Shown piece by piece: positions 60,021 through 64,000 of a DNA stretch of 64,000 bases. A program made the translations under genes and the position numbers. The notes below the pieces were generated by a model that did not search any database, was not told the DNA's origin, and saw nothing but the letters and a program-made list of their open reading frames with translations. Position 1 is the first letter of the stretch; the number at the start of each line of letters is the position of its first letter. The DNA lies in the NCBI GenBank assembly GCA_944548615.1, contig CALYMY010000086.1:62001-126000 (forward strand), in the 5' to 3' direction. The stretch is from Micropterix aruncella. Taxonomy: Eukaryota > Arthropoda > Insecta > Lepidoptera > Micropterigidae.

Positions 60021-60567
60021 TTATTTTTATTTATTTAAAGCAATGCACATAATAAGCGACAAGCGTAACAATTTATATTTAATATCTACACTGCACTAAA
60101 ACCCACAGCAAGTTGTGTCACGCTTATAGTGAAGATCGGTCCCATGTCGCCCAACTAAGTATGAACACTTGTTCCAGGGCAGACATATTAAACAAATACT
60201 AGTTTTAAAAGAAAACATAATCAAAAGAAAAAAAAAGTAGTTTAAACAAAAAGAAAAAAAGCGAAAATGGAAAAAAACATTGAATTAAATATATGTAAAT
60301 ATGCATAAAAATAAAATATGTAAATATATAATTATAATAAAATAAAACATTGAAGTAAATAGATAATTAAATACACATATCCTTCAGTTAATAATAAACT
60401 ATATAGTCATAATTTAAATTATAAATAAAATTTGTAATATTTGTAAGAAAAATAAAAAGTCACAATAAAATTATAATACCATTAATAGTAAAGTTTCTAA
60501 AAAAATTAAATAGTCACAAAGAAAAATTAAAATAATAGAAATAGTCACAAAGTGCAGCCAAACAAAG
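60021..60567 (-). other. 3' UTR and tail of the non-LTR element
   Basis: 547 AT-rich bases between the ORF2 stop and the satellite. On the minus strand they end in repeated TAAATAAATAAAAATAAA. Many A-runs on both strands; no convincing gene. Confidence 0.75.
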
Positions 60568-61851
60568 CTAGATAGTTGAGAGTTCTTGGTGTATTCTGTA
60601 CCTTCCTGGCCCAAGCATCCACGACACCAGTTGTTTCTTAAAAATTGGAATGCTCGGGCTAATCTTTATACCTGCAGGTAGGATGTTATATATCCTAGGA
60701 CCTAGATAAGTGAAATTTCTTTGGCCAAATGATGTACTTCTTCGGGGAACTGCAACGTAGTCACTAGTGGCACGTCTTGTGTGTTTAGTTTGCTGGGATT
60801 TAATTTTTTCCTTAAGAACGATCCGACCTAAAATCATTTTCACATATAACATGCGCACTTCTAGAACATGCATTTCCTTAAATGTGAGATCTGATGCATA
60901 CGTGAACGGTTTTCTTAATATTATTTTGATCAAACCTTTTTGCGCGACAAGAAGTGGTTGAAGAACCGTTTTCGCACATCCTCCCCAACCAATAATGCCG
61001 TAGTATAAAATGGACTCACATAGCGCATAATATGTCAATTTAATAGTACGTCGGTCTAATATGTTGCGGAGATCCCTAAACACGTAGCCAAGTTGTCTAA
61101 TTTTTGTGGATAAATAATCAATATGCCCAGACCATCGTAGGTTGTTGTCGATTATGATTCCAAGATATTTAATAGAGTTTACCCTTTCTACGTTCAAACA
61201 TCGGCAGGTCAGCTTATTGTCACAGTCATGTATAACCAGATGAAGATTTTCTGGTGCTTGTCCAGCTTTTGTAGCACTAAATGCAACAAATTTGGTCTTG
61301 CCGATATTAAGTGTGAGCAAAGCCTCATCTAACCAATCTTTTACCAATTCCATCTCGTGATTTGCCATTTGAAATACTTCATGCCAATTACTGCCTTGAA
61401 AAATAATTACTGTGTCGTCAGCATATGTGATAGTTTTATTTGTCACTAGATCGCATAGACTATTAATATAAACTAGAAACAGGATCGGTCCCAGAACACT
61501 GCCTTGTGGTACGCCATAATTTAAGTTTCTCAGATTGCTATTAACATTTTCAATGCACACATATTGTTTTCTGTCAGTAATGTAACTTCTGAACCAGGCT
61601 AATGTCTTGTTTTTCGCTCCTATATCCTGTAGTCGCTGTATTAGACCGTCATGTGGGACAGTGTCGAACGCCTTTGCTAGATCTAAAAAGACAGCTAAAC
61701 ATTTTTCACCTCTGTCTATACAAGATGACACAGTTTTTGTTAGCTCGGCCAAAGCATCTGATGTACCTAGGTCCTTAAGGAACCCAAATTGGTTTTTAGA
61801 GAAAAAATCGTTCGAATTTAAATATTCTATTAGCCTTTTCTTTGTTACTTT
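60568..61851 (-). pseudogene. ORF2 C-terminal part: reverse transcriptase domain
   Basis: This is the downstream part of ORF2, which makes cDNA at the nicked target. The frame is open from 61851 to the stop at 60568. It shows, in order, the end of RT motif 1-2, motif A FLDLAKAFD (the Asp is a metal ligand), motif B GVPQGSVLGPILF, motif C TYADDTVI with the catalytic YADD, motif E around YLGIIIDNNLRW, then a thumb and a C-terminal segment ending near FKKQLVSWML. No RNase H follows. It has no start of its own and belongs in one protein with the segment at 61845-63539, about 990 codons in all, the usual ORF2 size. The two are separated by a one-base frame difference at 61849-61852. An initiator at 61752 would be a TTG and is not credible. 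Confidence 0.87.
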
Positions 61852-63539
61852 TCAAAAATTTTGGACAGTGTGTTAAGCAAGGAGATCGGTCGGTAGTTTT
61901 GAATGTTCGAATGATCACCGCCTTTGTAAATTGGAATTACTTTTGCACATTTCAGGCACTCTGGAAATATCCCTTGTTGGTAGCTAATATTGACTAGGTG
62001 ACAAATGGGCCCGATTATATAATCAATAGCACTTTTATATATAGAAACACTAATTCCGTCCATGCCCGAGGATGACGAATTTTTTAGTGAAGTTATTATT
62101 GTTTTTACTTCTTCTTCAGTCGTTTGCGTCAGTTCGAAGCTAACTCCGTTAGAATCTAACTTAGTGGAGGCTAAATTCGTTTTTTTACCGTGGTCTGAAA
62201 TTCCCTTGTTGAAGTTAAGTTTATTTTTGGCAAGTTCTAATCCTACCTTAGAAAAGTGACTATTTATGAAATTTGCCATTAGCATTGGATTATCTCTAGA
62301 AAAAGTTTCGCCTCCGGCCTTAATTTCCTTAATTGGTGCCTGCTTACCAGAATCCATGGACGTTGCCTCTTTGATTACAGCCCAAGTTTTTTTACAGTCG
62401 CCTTTAACTGCCTCTAGTTTATTTTTATAAAATCTTTCTTTAGTTGATTTAATGATTTTATTGCACATATTTCTATATTTGGCATATTTTTCCTTGAGAA
62501 TTAAATTTTCTGGATTGCGTTTAGTTGCCGAGTGCAGCTTGTCCCTATTGTGCAAGCATCGTAGAAGACCGTCTGAAATCCATGGTTTAATTTTTTGCGA
62601 TCTGTGAGGTATCCTAACATATTTGTAGGATGTATTCTTTTCTATAATATGTGTTAGCGTTAGTGTAAAATAATCCACAGCTTTGTTTATTTCAGTCGCA
62701 TCATATAAGAGATTCCAATCTATTTCGCTAATATTTCGACATATATCAGGTAGGTTTATTATTTTCTTTTTACTTTGTAAATTGTTAGTTTTATTGTACG
62801 GAGTTTTACCGTGTAATTTTATGCATATGGGATAGTGGTCAGTTACAGCACTTTGATAAATAACCGAGGATATATCTTTATTAGTTCGACACATGAAGTG
62901 ATCAATACAGGAACTCATATTAGCAATTACCCTTGTAGGTTCGTTTATTTGAGAGCGCAGTCCATGTAGTAACATTAAATCCAGATAATCATCTGCTTGC
63001 CTGTGTTTATTACCTGCGATGGAGATGTTTACATCGCCTCCTAAGATTAGATTTTGTTTAGAAGAGTTGTCTTGTAGAATCTGGTCAAGATGTTCAAGGA
63101 AGAGCGAGATGTTAGATGTAGACGGGCTTCTATAAAGTGCGATGATACTAGTTGTGTTGTTTATATCGAATTGGAGGCAGTTAGCTCCTGGGATTGTTAT
63201 TTCTTTTACAGATGTCTGACCTAACGTTTCCTTAAAGTATATCACAATACCATCATTCTGCAGGTAATTTACCTTACTTGTGGATGATACGTATCCCGGG
63301 ATAGGTTTTACAAGTGGTGATTTTTTTAACCATGCTTCGGTCATGATGATAATATCAAAATTACAATTTAGGTCTTGGAGGGTAACTAAGAAGTTATCGA
63401 AGTTTTTCGTTATGCTTCTAATATTAATGCATATTATTTTTAGAAATCCAGGACCACCCAAGATGGCTTGACAAACTTTCGGGTTGCTTCCGTTGTAGGT
63501 ATGGAAAGAATCAGAAATAATTGAGTCTATTATGTCCAT
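61845..63539 (-). CDS. ORF2 N-terminal part: APE-type endonuclease plus start of RT
   Basis: 564 residues from ATG at 63537-63539. The endonuclease, which nicks target DNA to prime reverse transcription, spans about residues 33-240. Its expected catalytic positions are visible: Asn39 (INIR), Glu68 (MTEAWL), Tyr136-Arg137 (LYRSPS), Asp169 and Asn171 (GGDVN), Asp213-His214 (SCIDHF) and Asp234-His235 (TDHYP). A linker follows with KPWISDGLL and KTWAVIKEA. The RT then begins (SSGMDGIS, PIYKGGDHSNIQNYRPISLL). The frame stops early at TAA 61845-61847, right after SKIFEK, at an A-run one base short of what the RT needs. The endonuclease itself looks undamaged. Confidence 0.88.
   Translation of the reverse strand: MDIIDSIISDSFHTYNGSNPKVCQAILGGPGFLKIICINIRSITKNFDNFLVTLQDLNCNFDIIIMTEAWLKKSPLVKPIPGYVSSTSKVNYLQNDGIVIYFKETLGQTSVKEITIPGANCLQFDINNTTSIIALYRSPSTSNISLFLEHLDQILQDNSSKQNLILGGDVNISIAGNKHRQADDYLDLMLLHGLRSQINEPTRVIANMSSCIDHFMCRTNKDISSVIYQSAVTDHYPICIKLHGKTPYNKTNNLQSKKKIINLPDICRNISEIDWNLLYDATEINKAVDYFTLTLTHIIEKNTSYKYVRIPHRSQKIKPWISDGLLRCLHNRDKLHSATKRNPENLILKEKYAKYRNMCNKIIKSTKERFYKNKLEAVKGDCKKTWAVIKEATSMDSGKQAPIKEIKAGGETFSRDNPMLMANFINSHFSKVGLELAKNKLNFNKGISDHGKKTNLASTKLDSNGVSFELTQTTEEEVKTIITSLKNSSSSGMDGISVSIYKSAIDYIIGPICHLVNISYQQGIFPECLKCAKVIPIYKGGDHSNIQNYRPISLLNTLSKIFEK
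61849..61852 (-). other. Single-base frameshift in ORF2
   Basis: On the minus strand the codons for EK are followed by a run of four A. One more A would keep the RT frame open on both sides. This may be a real mutation or a homopolymer error in the assembly. Programmed frameshifting is unlikely at this spot, inside the RT. Confidence 0.75.
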
Positions 63540-64000
63540 AATTTTCGAAAAAAGGTTCTACCGTAGTGAAATTTCTTTTGTAAGGTTGCAGGATACTTCT
63601 AGTTTGCGAAACAATATCAATGTGACAATTTATGTAATGAATAAGATAGAAATGATGAGTATTAAAATTACGTAATATTAAATCAATATCGGTATCTATA
63701 TATATAATAATAAAATTATAATTTAGTAGTCTTGAGTTCAATAAATAAATAATAAAAATAATAAACATGAAAACATCGAATAAAATGCTATTATGGCAAG
63801 TATGTAGTTCATGATAACCATAATTCATGGCGCTTACGAAATCATGTCGAAATCGTTGAAAAATAATTGTCTTTTGCAGCATTATCGATAGATTATCCAG
63901 GATATCAAATACAATTATTACTTTGAAGCTAAAAAAGAGGCGGTATTTTTGTTTTTAATTTGAGTATTATTGTCAATATTACCATCAGCTGATAATACCG
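63540..64000 (-). other. Region upstream of ORF2, no clear gene
   Basis: 461 AT-rich bases. A minus-strand frame of 123 codons (63511-63882) overlaps ORF2 in another frame and has low-complexity Ile/Tyr/Asn-rich composition with no zinc knuckle, so it is probably not ORF1. This may be 5' UTR or the gap after an ORF1 outside the window. The right edge holds the perfect palindrome ATCAGCTGAT at 63984-63993. Confidence 0.5.

Larger units (their letters stand above)
60021..64000 (-). mobile_element. Non-LTR retrotransposon, CR1/jockey group, near full ORF2
   Basis: The minus-strand element reads from right to left: an AT-rich 5' region (63540-64000), ORF2 with endonuclease and RT (63539-60568), an AT-rich 3' UTR and a TAAA-type tail at 60021-60040. 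The tail abuts a B monomer, so the element inserted in the satellite or sits at its edge. The 5' end and any left-hand target duplication are not visible. Domain order without RNase H, and a microsatellite-like rather than poly(A) tail, suit the CR1/Rex1/Daphne side of the jockey superfamily. The exact clade needs a tree. Confidence 0.85.

Noticed and set aside
63511..63882. 123-codon minus-strand frame as a retrotransposon ORF1
   Set aside because: Low-complexity Ile/Tyr/Asn-rich composition, no zinc knuckle or RRM, and overlap with ORF2 in another frame. More likely AT-rich non-coding sequence.

Overview
This is eukaryotic, very probably arthropod, DNA. It has no bacterial gene layout, it is dominated by satellite DNA, and it carries non-LTR retrotransposons of two kinds (RTE-like and CR1/jockey-group-like). 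The host species cannot be fixed from the sequence.

Positions 1-60020 form one composite higher-order satellite. Its repeating unit has three modules in fixed order on the + strand. Module C is 707 bp and single copy per unit. Module A is a tandem array of 119-bp monomers. Module B is a tandem array of 166-bp monomers. Then comes a 13-bp scrap of the A monomer (TTGGCTCCCGACG) and the next C. There are 18 C modules, 18 complete A arrays (plus a scrap at 1-43) and 19 B arrays, the last one cut off. Unit length follows a simple rule: 707 + (119n+9) + (166m+55) + 13, with n = 4-14 and m = 4-9. Every unit-to-unit distance in the window fits this, apart from two retrotransposon insertions and single-base deletions.

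Module C is the most gene-like part of the satellite. It holds three imperfect ~66-bp repeats around TTTATCGATTT, a short GC-rich hairpin, a pyrimidine tract, a good 3' splice site (TTTTCATTTTCAG), then an ATG opening a 40-codon reading frame that ends exactly at a strong 5' splice site (GAG|GTACGT). It therefore looks like the promoter/5' UTR and first coding exon of a gene, caught and amplified 18 times in the satellite. I do not recognise the peptide. One copy is frameshifted and one is split by a retrotransposon.

Larger duplications are overlaid on the array. A block is repeated at an offset of 10118 bp (1 onward and 10119 onward), another at 12995 bp (about 35.1-44.8 kb and 48.1-57.8 kb), and one whole unit is tandemly doubled at 2422 bp. 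Two 5'-truncated, almost identical RTE-type retrotransposons sit in C modules at 7203-8287 (minus) and 20991-21921 (plus). The related duplicated copies lack them and serve as empty sites, so the insertions look younger than the duplications.

Positions 60021-64000 are a larger non-LTR element on the minus strand. It ends in a TTTA-rich tail directly inside a B monomer. Its ORF2 encodes an APE-type endonuclease and a reverse transcriptase, and is broken once by an apparent one-base deletion in an A-run. Its 5' end lies at or beyond the window edge. No tRNA, rRNA, CRISPR array or ordinary host gene was found.
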